From: Pyrrhosoma nymphula
Taxonomy: Eukaryota; Arthropoda; Insecta; Odonata; Coenagrionidae
Assembly (NCBI GenBank): GCA_963573305.1
Contig: OY754334.1
Coordinates: 25,661,614-25,725,613, forward strand
DNA length: 64,000 nt
Direction of reading: 5' to 3'
Shown: one piece after another, positions 48,933 to 60,816 of the stretch
Numbering within the stretch: position 1 is the stretch's first letter
Layout of the letters: each line of letters begins with the position of its first letter
Notes under the pieces: generated by a model
Databases searched by the model: none
What the model saw: only the letters and a program-made list of their open reading frames with translations
Told to the model about the DNA's origin: nothing
Made by a program: the position numbers and the translations under genes

Positions 48933-51900
48933 TTAGAAATATTCAATATGAATCCGTTGGCGATGACAGCTATTTATTTTTTTAGATAAAAAAATGAGCC
49001 CGCAAAATCATCCGTATAAAAACTTAGAATAAAATATCAGAACCCACAATGTGTACGTTTTTGAAAAAACAAATAGGCTTGAATTATATTATCTTCACTT
49101 ATGTTTATCACTCTTACACATATTTTTTGAACTGGACCTATTTGGGTGAACAGGGTCTTTGGCAAGTGGATTATTTGAGGTGGTGGCCGTAGAATAAGTT
49201 CACTGGAGACAGGCAAGTTGTGGACACCGATAACAGTTTGGTTCCATTGGGAATGGAGGATAAATTGAGGGAAACTGGAAATTTGTCTACTCTTATCGAA
49301 GGTTGATGTACTTGAATTTCTCTCCAAATAACACTGAAAAATATCTTCCCCCACCGAGTTTCGACAGAGACCCTTTTAGATGGGAAACCAGCCACAAAAC
49401 CAACCCGATTCCCTTGATATGCGTCATGGTTCGGTATAAGAACTTCTACATTATCAAAGTCAAAAGCTTTAATTCCATGTCTTAGTAAGACCCTTGAAGG
49501 ACTGTTTAGTGAGGATTAAATTCTCGAATATCCAAGTCCCAGTGTGGTGATGTTTCGTACTGCCCGAGGGACAGATATATGTTTGTTGTCTTATGGCTGC
49601 ACCAGACCAGTTCAGCTAATGCAAACGAACGCGAGAAATAGGCAATGTATTCGATTTTCATTCATGTACGGATTCACAGAACATGTTTATCCTTACGAAG
49701 TCATCAGCTTAAATGTGACAAAGTATTTAAATTTCTAATTTTTACCTTAATTCATGCTCAAACATTATTCATATGTCTTATCCGAGAATACCCCTGTCTC
49801 CATCACCAAGAAAAGACACTGAACTTCACCTGTTTTTTTTTTGACTTCCTCTACATTTTGGCTCTTTCTAAGTTTTCTTCATGAGAATAGTTGCCAGGAT
49901 ATTAGCGACTGAGATCTTGTATGGAGGACTTGGAACTTGTATCAATGTCCATTAGACATATACGCACACCTATTAAAACAAAGTGTGTAAAAAAGTGATG
50001 GGGATGAAGAAATATGGGAGTTATGTTTTTTTCGCGTTCAACGTAATTCTTCGATGAGCGGTTTATAGATGACAATCTAAGTCAGAAATTTGGTCACCAG
50101 AGACATCAAACAAACTCAAATACTGGGTATTCTGTGAGGGTTCCAGATAGCCCTTAGGGTTTCCCGTCGTTATTTACCGTCTTTGCTCAAAAAAAAATAT
50201 AAGTGATTTTTTGAGTCAGTGTACTAAATAAAATGGACGTCAAATGCCGCTAAACCTTGGCTGCTAAAGGTTACGAATGATAGATTGCTATTTTGTTAGA
50301 CCTGGAAACTTATTACTAGATATAAATTCGTGGCCATCATGGATTTTAGATTTTTCTCTGTGCCTACAAATAGTGAAATACATCTGAAACGTTTCAAGCG
50401 GAAATTTTGAGCAGTCCAGTCGGTTCCGTCAACCTGCGACATCTTCGGTACAAATAAACTGGAGCTTGCGTCAGTGTTTCCGGTTTAATACTTATTTCCC
50501 GGAAATAACAAGAGAGCCGCTGAAGTATGTCATAGACTACTCTCAGTAAACGCGAGAAAAAAACTCGCCTGTGAGAAGGAGACAGAGAGAGGGAAAGGCC
50601 GGGTGAATTAAATCCATGCACATTTGTATGGACCCCAAGGGTTGGCGAGATTCGTTGCAAGTCGGGTTGGTCGGGAAATGTGCGATTCTTTTTGACGTCA
50701 TCCGTTGAGATGGTGAGGAGTGGTGGAGTTGAGGATGGCGCCGAGCCTTTTCTTATGTTAATGACTTTTGCGTTGGGAAGCACAAGTGTCATCGAAATCT
50801 CAAAAAATGGACTTCTCTCCATCTTTAAGCCCAACCCAAGACCCTTTTCGGCTCCTACCCACCCCCCCAACCAACCCCCTGTGGCGTACATCTCCCACCC
50901 TGCCATCACTCTCATCACTTCGCGATTTTAATTCTTTTGTGGGGATATATCTCGTTTGAATATGCAAAGGCGTTTATAAAGATGTCTCCTTGCCCTCGAT
51001 AAGTAGATATGCAAATTACTTCGAATACATTTCGGAGAGATATACTTTGCCGGGGATACAGAAGAGAGAGAGAGAGAGAGCTTTGTCGTGTCGTCGGAGA
51101 ATTAAAAAAAGAGAGAAGTGAATGAAATGGAAAGATGAAGGAGCTTTAGCGAGCATCGGTACCGGCGAGGGAAAGGGGGGGGGGGGACGAGGACACCCTC
51201 TATCGCGCTTTTGACGCGGAAAGATAAATGTTTTTATTTCGGGAATTGTTTTGTTTCATCGTCCTTCGATCAAGGGAATCGCTTTCGGATCTTTATCTCG
51301 GAAACCTTTTGTTGATTGTATTACAATATAAATGGCGGCCTCCCTCCTCGATCTGCCTTTGAAATAATGGGCAAATTTTGACGCTTGAGATCATCCGACA
51401 TTTGAAATAGTGTATCTACCCGTAAGAAACTTATACGTTACGGAATAAGCTATTGATATTAACCAAAAAAGCACCTAATTGATTTTGGATGAATAAGGCT
51501 GCTTTAATACCTTAAGTAACGCATTTATGCCAATGGCAATGATTTTAATTTACAAGAGGATTTAGTCATTCGGTTTCTCTCATAGCCGTTACCTTTAATG
51601 AGCAGTTTTATCTCTGGTCTTGGAGCAGACACTTTTCTTGCATAATGAGATGATTGGATTTATCAATGTCATTTGTTATTATCACTATGTGACCAATGTG
51701 CTTCATCGAAAAAAATAGATTTTTACTACTTTCCCCAACTGACGAGGTGAGATAAAGAGAAATTATTTCATGGCTCGGTGGTTAATGCTTAGGTATACAT
51801 CTATAACCTATTACATCTAACTTGGATATTCCGTCTCTTGAGACAACGAATATATTCTTTCCCTTGTACAATGATGGCATCATTCCTTTCTCCAGTGAGA

Positions 51901-53499
51901 AAATATATGTGCGTCAATAGTTATAATTTCCTCTCTAGCACCATGGTGTTGCCAAAATATATGCTCTAGAAAAGTCCTCAGGAACATTGACTATTTTTTA
52001 ACAGGCATCTTTTTTAATGAAAAATGAAGACAGCAACGATGATCGAAATCATAGATGTTTTGGAAGCTTACTAGATTTTGAGTATATAACTATAATTATT
52101 CCATAAATAAATCAATTTCAATTCATATTCATTAAGCTGTTTTTAGTCGGGAAGATATTTGCGTAAAGATATTTGATCACACGCTAGGATTAAGTACGTA
52201 AATAGTTCTCCTGCGCTCACATGGTGTTCACACGGTAATGAATTAGTTAAATTCTAATACAGGGTCACCATCGTATGATTGACTAACTCTAGCCACTTCA
52301 GCCTAATAAATTTAAAAGCTATTGAGTTATTAGTTGGAGGTAGTAAGTTGGAGTCATTCTGAATATATTTAAGGTTAAAGAGCAAGGTTAGAAGACAACC
52401 ACCTATTTCCTGAAAAAAACTTTGATAAATAGAAGAGGACCGGCTATTAATAAATTTTATAGGTTGGTTTATAGTTATTGATCTATATCATTGACAATGC
52501 TAATGATTTAAGCTCTGTTTGAAGTTCGTTTTGAAAAAGACACGGTTTTTTAGGTGAATCAGCCTCTGAGGAGTAAAATGAGGTTTCATCATTTGGAATC
52601 CTCGTCCGATTGACCAATGAAACTTATGTATTGTACTTCTCTGTTCCACTACATCGTTCAGCTTTCTTCCTCTGATACCATGAGACCCAGACACTTAATT
52701 CTAATTATTTCTCTGTCGAGGCCTCTTTATATCTACATAACATTCCGGGATACATATAGAAGCATAGTTTTAGCATATAGAAACCGTAGTAGCGAGAATG
52801 CATTTGGAGACATATCTTTCTATCAAAGGGTAACTATTTCTTAGACACATCTATGTTACAGTAGCAATATTTTAGTTTAGCACGTAACGACAGATAGGTT
52901 ATTTCATGCATCATGGCCTACTATTAACAAACTGGAGTAGCATCCTATTGGAGGTAAGGGACAATTTTCCACCCAGACTCAAGCCGAGCTCAACGGTGCG
53001 TTACTTAGCGATCGGTGTTCATGGACTGGTGTTTCCATCGTGACAGGTCATTGCCCATGTTTTGTGTCGATAAGCTATTTATTAGCAATTTACTCAGCCT
53101 GTCCCTACTCCTACGTCTACCGAGGTGGAATGGAGTACATGTGTCTATATTTGATCGGACAAAATATTCAATATCTGGAAAAGATGCCATGGCAGGTGGG
53201 TGAATATACTGCAGCTCTCGAATTCATATCCCTCAACCCTGAACGAAATATGCGAGTTCATTTAAATCCCGGAACTCCGAATAACAAGCTCTGGTATTGG
53301 TGACAAGATATGTCGGACGCTGTCATTCAACGTTCGGCGTTGGCCCAGTGGAATTCACGTCTCGACGATTCGCTTTTCCAGAGTGGATACCGCGGTGTGC
53401 AGGCCCTGCCCTCGCATTACACAGTGGAATTATTCGCCGTGGATTTGCGCTCTTCCGGATTCGAGGACCCTTCGCTTGATTTGCAATGCATTCATTATT
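48933..53499. other. No gene recognised
   Basis: Includes minus-strand open frames at 49037-49395, the longest open frame of the window (50394-50918, minus, 174 codons; GC-rich, no recognisable domain), an AG microsatellite at 51063-51080 and a G-run at 51176-51188. Nothing here can be assigned. Confidence 0.4.
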
Positions 53500-53760
53500 G
53501 CGGAGGGTTTATCACCGGGGCAACGGAAGCCGCGCGGTTGTTTGGGGGATGAGGCGGTGACGATTCGCCGCGTAGAGCGGGAGGAGGTTAAGGATGCTGT
53601 GCGAGGGGAAGGTTGGGGTGGAAAGGGTCGGCTTGGTGGGGGAGGGGAGGGGATGGATAGGCGCCGGGAGTGGCGCCAGAGAGAGAACCGAGGCGAGGAA
53701 GAGGCAGTTCCCCATCTCGCCACCAGGTGGGGGCTCCTCTATTCCGAGTCGTAAGATTTA
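53500..53760. other. GC-rich block
   Basis: GC/CpG-rich with purine-rich GGGAGG and GGAGGGGAGG words. Open on both strands for compositional reasons. It is followed by a T-rich low-complexity run. Confidence 0.45.
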
Positions 53761-53858
53761 GGAATTCGACGAGGGCGGCGTAGGCGTCTTCCACTTGAGT
53801 TCAATAGAGTTTAAGGACCGTTCTGTCAAAATAATTCGTTCCAATTGTTGAAATCAAT

Positions 53859-53928
53859 TTTTTTATTTATTTTTTATTTATTTTTTATTTATTTTTATTT
53901 ATTTTTTATTTATTTTTATTTTTTTATT
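53859..53928. repeat. ATTT-rich low-complexity repeat
   Basis: About 70 bp of TTTATTTATTTTTTATTT-type units, an imperfect ATTT/ATTTTTT repeat. It could be the tail of an unrecognised retroelement. Confidence 0.9.
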
Positions 53929-54479
53929 AGTTGGGTGCGTTGACAGCTACGGTCATGTCACACCACGCACGGTCCTATTTTTCAAATGCGTTTCATAAAA
54001 CAAGCGTTATGAAACTATATGGTTTTATCAGTCCGTCGCTATACATAGAAACGTATTCTTATTTCAAACGATGGAGTGTTATCAATAGATTGGTCTGCCG
54101 TAAAAAATGCATTAAAATAATGACACTAGTTGGGCTGTCACAAAGAACATTTTCCAAGTCACCGCGGATCACTAATTTCTCGCGGGCATCTCGGTATTTT
54201 ACACGTTCCGTTAGAATTTGCAGCACACTTAGGGGAGAGTCGCATTCATCACACTACGATGGGATTTTCTCGTCAGTAAAGAGATACGATAGAAAAAAAG
54301 AATTTAATATGTATGTATGAGATGAAATACGAAGAATGTAGTGTATCAAAAAAAAGAGTGAAACGTTAATTCTTGTAGTCGATGGGAGTATTTCATTTTA
54401 AGAGTTGAATTTAGCGCAGATTGTATTTTATCAGCGCTCTTTAACGCACACGAGTGACCACTTGAACTTGAGAGTGAAT

Positions 54480-54562
54480 TGAACGACATGCGCTGGCGTG
54501 ACGTTCTTTTACCTGCCGGTAGGTAGTGTTCTATTCAGGCAATTACCATGGCCGAAAGTTTC
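54480..54562 (+). promoter_or_regulatory. Candidate first coding exon (MAESF) with splice donor
   Basis: An ATG at 54548 in a reasonable start context (ATTACCATGG) begins ATG GCC GAA AGT TTC and runs directly into a consensus donor GTAAGTATT at 54563. A mixed-composition leader of about 150 bp precedes it. A five-codon first exon with a perfect donor is a common layout in insect genes, but such short matches also occur by chance. No second exon was found downstream within the window. Confidence 0.25.
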
Positions 54563-55221
54563 GTAAGTATTTACCGAATTCGTTCTAACTGAAATTTAAG
54601 TAGAAAAGCGTTTTACCACACAGTGGTTAAAGACTAAAAGTTGTACGTGTTTGATGCCTCTATTTTAAGTTGATAGAATAGTTAGTAACATTCGCATATT
54701 CGATAATCGACCTTATTTTCTCCTTAAGCGCATTTCTGATCTATTCAACTCTTCTCCCGATATTTTTTTAAGTGCGCTGCCTAGTGCCCAGGATGTGGAA
54801 ACATCTTATATTAAACTTCCCAAAAAGTCTTATCGTACTGGTGCTGCTCTTTTGTAGTTCATGCTAGTAGAATATTAATGTAGGCGTAAACATTCATTTG
54901 TATATCATTTTGAAGACTTTAGGCTCAAGTAATCTCATCAAGGCTTTTAATCACATCATTAGAAATTGAACTTAAAGGTCTTCAGCTAAATTATGTGATA
55001 CTACAATCAGTTTAACCTCCCTTCAAGTACCTATATAGTACGACTATGACATGAAAACCGGTTGTACCGTAACAAAGCTCAAGTGGAATGTTATGAGTGT
55101 GTTAATCGTTAATTTGACGTTGAAAACACCTTATAGGATGAAAGATTTTAGGCTTTCCCGGCGAATAATATTCGTAAAATCTTCTCGGGTTTGGCACCGG
55201 GTAAAACTTTCAAAGGCCAAC

Positions 55222-55254
55222 GTTTCGACGAGTAACTCCCTCATCGTCATCAGG
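55222..55254 (-). repeat. CTGATGA-stem-GAAA hairpin
   Basis: On the minus strand: CCTGATGA-C-GATGAG, a short loop, CTCGTC-GAAACG. It is preceded on the plus strand by CTCGGGTTTGGCACCGGGT (from 55177), itself a partial inverted repeat. Possible solo terminus of a Penelope-like or similar element. It lies 48 bp left of a hAT-type MITE. Confidence 0.7.
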
Positions 55255-55302
55255 GCTGAGAATGATTGCTGAGTTTGGTCCATGCCGGGTTACCTTATAG
55301 AA

Positions 55303-55509
55303 AAGGGTTGTCCAACTGGCGGCCCGCGATTCCGTCTATTGTGGCCCGCTAAAGGTTATTAGACGAAATTTCAAAAAAAATATTTTTATTTTTCTACCTT
55401 ACATTTTTTCTTATTGTTACTTTAAAAAATAATAATTTTTCTATGTGGCCCACAACCATATTAAAGGTTAAGTTGTGGCCCTTGAGGCCTAGCAAGTTGG
55501 ACAACCCTG
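55303..55509. mobile_element. hAT-type MITE, 207 bp
   Basis: The left end AAGGGTTGTCCAACT and the right end AGTTGGACAACCCTG are inverted copies. The first base (A instead of C) is mutated at the left. An 8-bp target duplication TTATAGAA flanks it at 55295-55302 and 55510-55517. Internally GGCGGCCCGCG and TGTGGCCC words surround an AT-rich core. There is no coding capacity. The 8-bp duplication and CAGGG-type terminus fit a non-autonomous hAT element. Confidence 0.92.
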
Positions 55510-55517
55510 TTATAGAA

Positions 55518-56604
55518 TCTTGTTTCCATTTGCTGAGAAAAAATTAAATATTTCACTGAAAAATGAACATGTTAAATAAGAGCAATAATAAGGAGCATCT
55601 GTTTTTTTTTGGAGCACCGTGAATTTTTCTTACTGAATGCCATTGAGTTACATATCTTTAATCGTGATAGTAAACGATTTATAGACCGTATGGCCATGAG
55701 AGGAGTGAGGCTGTGTGAACATTCGTATATTGTTTTATGAGCACTTCGTATGCAGGAACTCTATGAAAATAATATCAGGAGTTAAATCTAAAAATTTAAT
55801 TTTTGTCTCTTTTTTTAACTAATAAATATTTAAAACACTGGAAATAACAATACAAGAGAGAGAAAAACATTTGAAATTGCCAAAGAAAGGAGTTTAAAGC
55901 AAACTCAACCTACTGAGAACCTTCATGATGCGTCTTGTCTTATGTGCAAAATATGTGTGAATATATTGACACACTGATAGAATTAACGTAAATCGGAATT
56001 CCATCAAATTATCCAGCTCAAAGTATTGTTTGCCTTACTTTTATGAGTATAAAGGTATATTTTTAAAGAGATTTTTTATATCATTCACTTATGTAAAATA
56101 CTTCTTTTTCTGGGAATAATATTGTATCTTCAACATTAAACTTCCCTTCTTTTGAAAAAAATCTTTTAAATTTCAGACGAATCTGCCAGATTTCAGATGA
56201 AAAACGTTATTGACCACAGAATATGTTTATTAATTTGTGATTATATCTTCATGGACCTCATTGACTATTGCTTTCAAACCCTGTATCAGAGATAATACTC
56301 CGTGGTAGTTTGCCTGAAGACCCTTTGTTGCTATAAAATGTCATTCGGGTGTCGATTACCCTTGATTTGCTTCTGATTTGCCCGATAAATTAATACTCGT
56401 AGTAGGTATTTCTTAAAATATTGATCCTATAGGGAAATAAGCCGAGTGGAATGTCCTGTCTACGTCATTAACAGACATTGGTTCGTTGAACCTACACCCA
56501 CATAATTTACAGTGCACTGATGGAAATATAATTAATTCTTCATTGAAGCTAGACTTAAGGATTTACTCAAATGAGTGAGTGAAAGGACATCACTCCATGG
56601 TGAA
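55518..56604. other. No gene recognised
   Basis: AT-rich DNA between the hAT MITE and the Penelope-like relic. No RT domain was recognised here, in line with 5' truncation of the downstream element. Confidence 0.45.
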
Positions 56605-57080
56605 GGAGTATGTGAGATACACTGCGGAACTTGCGAAAAGAAATACATCGGGGAGACGGGACGTTCCGTTAACAACCTGTATAGGAGAATATTCAAAATA
56701 GGGAAACCATGAAAGTCGAAAATAGTAGAGCATGCAACATCGGGACATGCGATTGACTTCGAAAAATCCAGAATAATCACAAAATTCAAGCCCCGGCTTA
56801 TCCGAGAATCTATTGAGATAAGGATGAGTGCACAGAATTACACTATGCGATCTGGCCTAAAAATCAACCACACGTGGGAACCAGTCATCAGCAAAAATCC
56901 AATTAATCATCCTCCCGTCCCTCCCCTTATCATCACCTTGGTGTCTAAAATGAATATTCTGCAAGAAATAACAAATATAAGTCCCAAAGTTCGGCAGGTG
57001 GCTTGATCTTGAGATAAAGTGACCAGCAACGGCCAAAACACGTCGAAAAACAACTATCTAAAAATACGTGGGATACACAC
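56605..57080 (+). pseudogene. Penelope-like element relic: GIY-YIG endonuclease and 3' end
   Basis: From 56605 the frame reads GVCEIHCGTCEKKYIGETGR, an Arg-rich helix segment, a TGA, then KIVEHATSGHAIDF. It continues through FKPRLIRESIEI and NYTMRSGLKINHTWEPVI to about 56910. These are the GIY-YIG core (KKYIGETGR with its Arg), the HA..GH.IDF segment, the catalytic-Glu helix (R.IRE..EI) and the terminal GL.L...W.PVI typical of Penelope-like retroelements. The in-frame TGA and the missing RT show a 5'-truncated, dead copy. The 3' DNA includes GACCAGCAACGGCCAAAAC near 57020, a degraded stem-loop followed by an AAAAC word, comparable with the hairpin class found elsewhere in the window. Confidence 0.85.
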
Positions 57081-57599
57081 GTTCCATGTATTTAGTTACA
57101 ACGCCTCCCTTCTAAAACTGTGTTTCGTTGAATCAGAATCTTCAAACGATTGTATTTAAACTTACTTTGTGACATGCTTTCTCAAATGTAGACGTAATCC
57201 TTCAAGTAGTACACACGGGTGGTACATACTCCAAGTTCTGAGGCTCTGAGGGATCGTCCTGTTAAAGTCCTTGAGCCAAAGATGAAAAACGTTCTTGCCA
57301 AAGGTGAACAGTAAATCCGCATTCATTGATATGCAAAGAAGGCGCTGTACCAATCTGGCCATCCATATCGGCCTTAATATACGTCAAAAAAGTAGATGGA
57401 TTCATTTGTATTTTGGTGAATAATGCATTCGTCAAAAATGGCAAGGAGAATTGCTTCAGTGATTAAGCTACCTTACTTTGCGATGCCGGTCCCGTGATTG
57501 CTCTGAAGACAAAAAAGGTGACTTTAACGACGGTAACGCACAATGATGTCATTGTTGTCGTGGTAACTAAATGCGCTCGGCACGGAATAAGTGGACGTG

Positions 57600-58090
57600 T
57601 CGTTTCATTTAACGGGTGGCTCAACGCAATCGAGTGAGAGCGACCGCTTAGCTGTAAGGACGTAAGCCTCGCTCAGAATTAAAGAGAGGGAGAACAAGAA
57701 CGATGCAGAGACAGGGACGCTCTCTCTTTTACGGCCATAACCTCTGAAAAACTTCCCTTTCTCCACTTGAAACTTTGACGGCCCGCTTGAAGAAGGCGGC
57801 GAGCCAGCAGCGCTCTGTATATCGCTCTATCCAACCATCTTATCTGCACCACCTCCTCACGCCAATGACGCTCATTTCCTGTGCTTAACAAAAGGCGTGG
57901 TTAAGGCTCGTGAGCGGTGGCGCGGCAGAAGAAGCACCTGGAATTGTATCGCTGCTTCGAAACCAGCACCGACGAAAGCGCACGACAACAGTCAAGCCAC
58001 TTTCATGATTCCTCGAGCCCCCCTCCCCTCTTCTCTCAGCCCCCATCTCCATTCGTCACCGCACATGGTATTAGGTGGAGTGCCATATCC
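57600..58090. other. GC-rich region, possible promoter
   Basis: A moderately GC-rich, CG-containing region with purine-rich GAGAGGGAGAAC words and C-rich CCCCTCCCCTC words. Open frames on both strands overlap and none has recognisable content. No exon can be supported. Confidence 0.35.
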
Positions 58091-58100
58091 TGGTTTACAT

Positions 58101-60519
58101 CCCTATTTTTATGACCGCTTCTGCTTTACATACTCCCGTTTGGCGGCTCAAGGTTTTCGAAATTTATTGCTTGACGTAAAATTGCTCTATCTTAGACCGG
58201 GAAAAATATACATTTCGCTTTTGAGGACCATGAAATTAGGGGGATTACTGTCGTGTATGCCTTGCCCGTGCTCTCGCTATGAATGAATTTAAATTCTAGA
58301 AATAATTCAACAAGAAACTTCGAAACTTCTAGATTTTTTCTATAAAGCTAGGATGAAAAATGCATTCGATAATAGGAGATATTTTAAATCCATATATTTA
58401 GAAGGCTCTTGAGTCATTTTTCTAAAAGATTGAAGTTTATAAAGCTAGAGATATAGGAATATGTTATAGATAATAGATATTTAAAGAGGTGACATCAGAG
58501 AAGAATAATTATTTTTAGTACATTCAAGGTAAGTAGTGCTAATTGAAGCGCGTCTTCAAATCGTTTAAAATGCTTTGAGCGAGTTAACTGCTCAGATCAA
58601 GTTGAATAACGTAATAACACACAATTATTGGTCAAAGAAAGTCCGAGTGTCGTCAATTAGGAATGCGTATAACGTAAAAATTTGGTTTATCATGATGAAT
58701 GACTTCTCAATTATTATTAGAATTCAAACTATGTACATGAACAGGTTAGTCAATATGTTAACTTAGTTTGTGGTATATTTTTCGGAACGGAAATGTGAAC
58801 GGCACATCCACATTATCATTTTTTAGCATAGAGTAATTTTTAACAAAATGTCTATGACTGTAATATTTATATGAAAACTTCAGCATTCATTGGTGAATTT
58901 TGAAACCAAATTTATTTTAGTTTTTATCAAATCTCTTGGTGCAGTTTTTTCTGCGATTTAAAATATGCTTTGTTGTAAGAAGCGAAAACTTGAAGTTATG
59001 ACTTTAAGAATAAAAATATTTCGGAAATTATTATTGAATTATTTTCTTGTGTTATGGACATTGGTTATTTTATCAAGAAATAATTTTTCCACTCAGCATT
59101 TGTTTGCTTTAATTCTGATTGGCATTTCATCTAGTCCGAGTTTTTCTCTTCATTATGTAATAGCAGAATCGAGTGGCTATTTCTAGAGATGAAAGTCCAT
59201 TTCATTTCGCACGTCCAAACGGATGTGTTTGTGCGAATGCCACGTGTAAGCACGGCGTTCTGTTTATTCAAATGAATAATAGAAGCTATTCATTGGTTTA
59301 CACCGTAGATTTACAGTATTTCACAGCATTACCCTCTCTCAAGTTAATATTAGAGGTAGTTAATATAATAGGTTATACGCCTTAAATATTATATTGATTG
59401 GCTCTTTTCTTTTTTCAGGTAAGTTGCATGCTACTAATGCTCAAGGCCTGTTGTCTGGATCTTCTGAAGCGTGAGTTCTGAAAAAATAAATGTGCATCTC
59501 CTGTTCCATGGTTTGAAATTATACCTTGTCCAAGATAATAGCGCAGTTGACAGTAAGAAATGCAGCCAACCAGTAAACACGCACGATGCTGTTTGGGGAA
59601 GGGAATCACGTGACCCAAGAATCCATGATGATTGACCGAAGAATTATTTGTTTAACGCATGCTATCGTGAAAAAAAACTATTTAATTTTCACTTCTATCT
59701 CAGCCAAATCAGTACATTTCAGCTGTGCTTTTATCTTGTACGGACTCTGGCGTAAATGATTCTCATTCTGTAACTTGTGTAAATGCATAATATATATATC
59801 CTGCAGTTATGTCCGATAGTTATTTTAGGTTTTTATTGTTTTCTGGACTTATCGCAGTCCGTTTTCAAGTTTGAGAAATTCTCTTCATTGTTGGATGAAG
59901 ATCACTAAAGCATTTTAAATCACTGAGCAAAATTGCAGTAAATATTTAACGGAGGGTGATATGAGAGCTAAGTTTAGTTCTTGACTTCTGTCACTTCACG
60001 CATGTATAATCTTTGGTAAATTTTGAATTTTTTAAAAGATTACAACCATTTGGTTGAAATTAGCGTTCATCTCTCCAAATTATTCTCCAGACACAATTTC
60101 AGTTGCTTAACAACGCCATTTCAACGATTTTTATTTAGAGCATTTAACGGATTTCCGAAATTAATATTCAGCAAACTCCGCCTATCCACACTTTAAATAG
60201 AGGGCAGAGGGCATAGGATAGTATACTTGCATCTGAGTGAATATGTTTACTTTTATTATCTTACCATATTAGTTGATGAGGCCAAAAGTCTAATGCATAG
60301 TTTATTCAACGATTACTAAATAATTTCCAAAATTATCGCAAGTTTACCAACTATTATAAGACAATTTTTTCTCTCTTTTGGATATTTTATTGCGAAAAGT
60401 GAACGGGCTATAGAGCATTGATAAGGCTATTGAACAAGTATAATTCTACTTTACGGAAGGGTGTACGGTTTTCCATTATTCTTCTACATGATTTATGTAG
60501 TGAATATTGATGTATTTAC
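58101..60519. other. No gene recognised
   Basis: AT-rich DNA. A minus-strand segment bounded by CCCCAAACAG and ACAAG|GTATAAT near 59590-59535 could be a short exon, but the evidence is weak. A CTTTTTTCAG acceptor-like word lies at 59409-59419 on the plus strand. Confidence 0.4.
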
Positions 60520-60816
60520 AAGGTATCCGAACATTTCTCGTTCTGGCTTCCCCATAAAGTGGCACGGACTAAGACACTTCTTCGACGGAGACGGATCATT
60601 CTTGAAAGGGCAGTAATTCACTCGTAATTCGTTCGTCGTACGGAAGTCAGTATTCTTCCTTTTAGAAGACAACTTCTGAAAATTTAACCACTGCACTGGT
60701 GGAATCAAAGCACAAGCCATGCGTTCCGTGCATCCAAAACTGCCGCGATAACAATCTACACTGCCACCCTCAAATTTCTCTCCTTCCAGAGGATTCTTAA
60801 TATACTTTTTTGGGTA
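60520..60816 (-). CDS. Candidate internal exon of an unrecognised host gene
   Basis: On the minus strand an acceptor-like ATTTTGTTTATAG precedes 60816, and a donor-like CTT|GTAAATAC follows 60520. The 297 bases between are open for exactly 99 codons in phase 0 at both ends. A stop codon (the TAG of the acceptor) sits immediately upstream in the same frame, so the open stretch coincides with the splice limits. The product has seven cysteines: GGSVDCYRGSFGCTERMACA, then IPPVQWLNFQKL, a basic linker (SSKRKNTDFRTTNEL), then VNYCPF, KKCLSPCHFMG and EMFGYL. Cysteine spacing suggests an extracellular or secreted domain; that is inference. I do not recognise the family. Codons look protein-like, unlike neighbouring AT-driven frames. 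Partner exons were not identified with confidence. Confidence 0.5.

Noticed and set aside
50394..50918. Longest open frame of the window (174 codons, minus)
   Set aside because: No recognisable domain, GC- and G-run driven, with plus-strand frames open over the same region. No splice or promoter support.
59415..59640. A second exon of the 60.5-kb gene (short Cys-containing frame, minus)
   Set aside because: A CCCCAAACAG acceptor and ACAAG|GTATAAT donor can be drawn, but three frames give different plausible peptides and none continues a recognisable domain.
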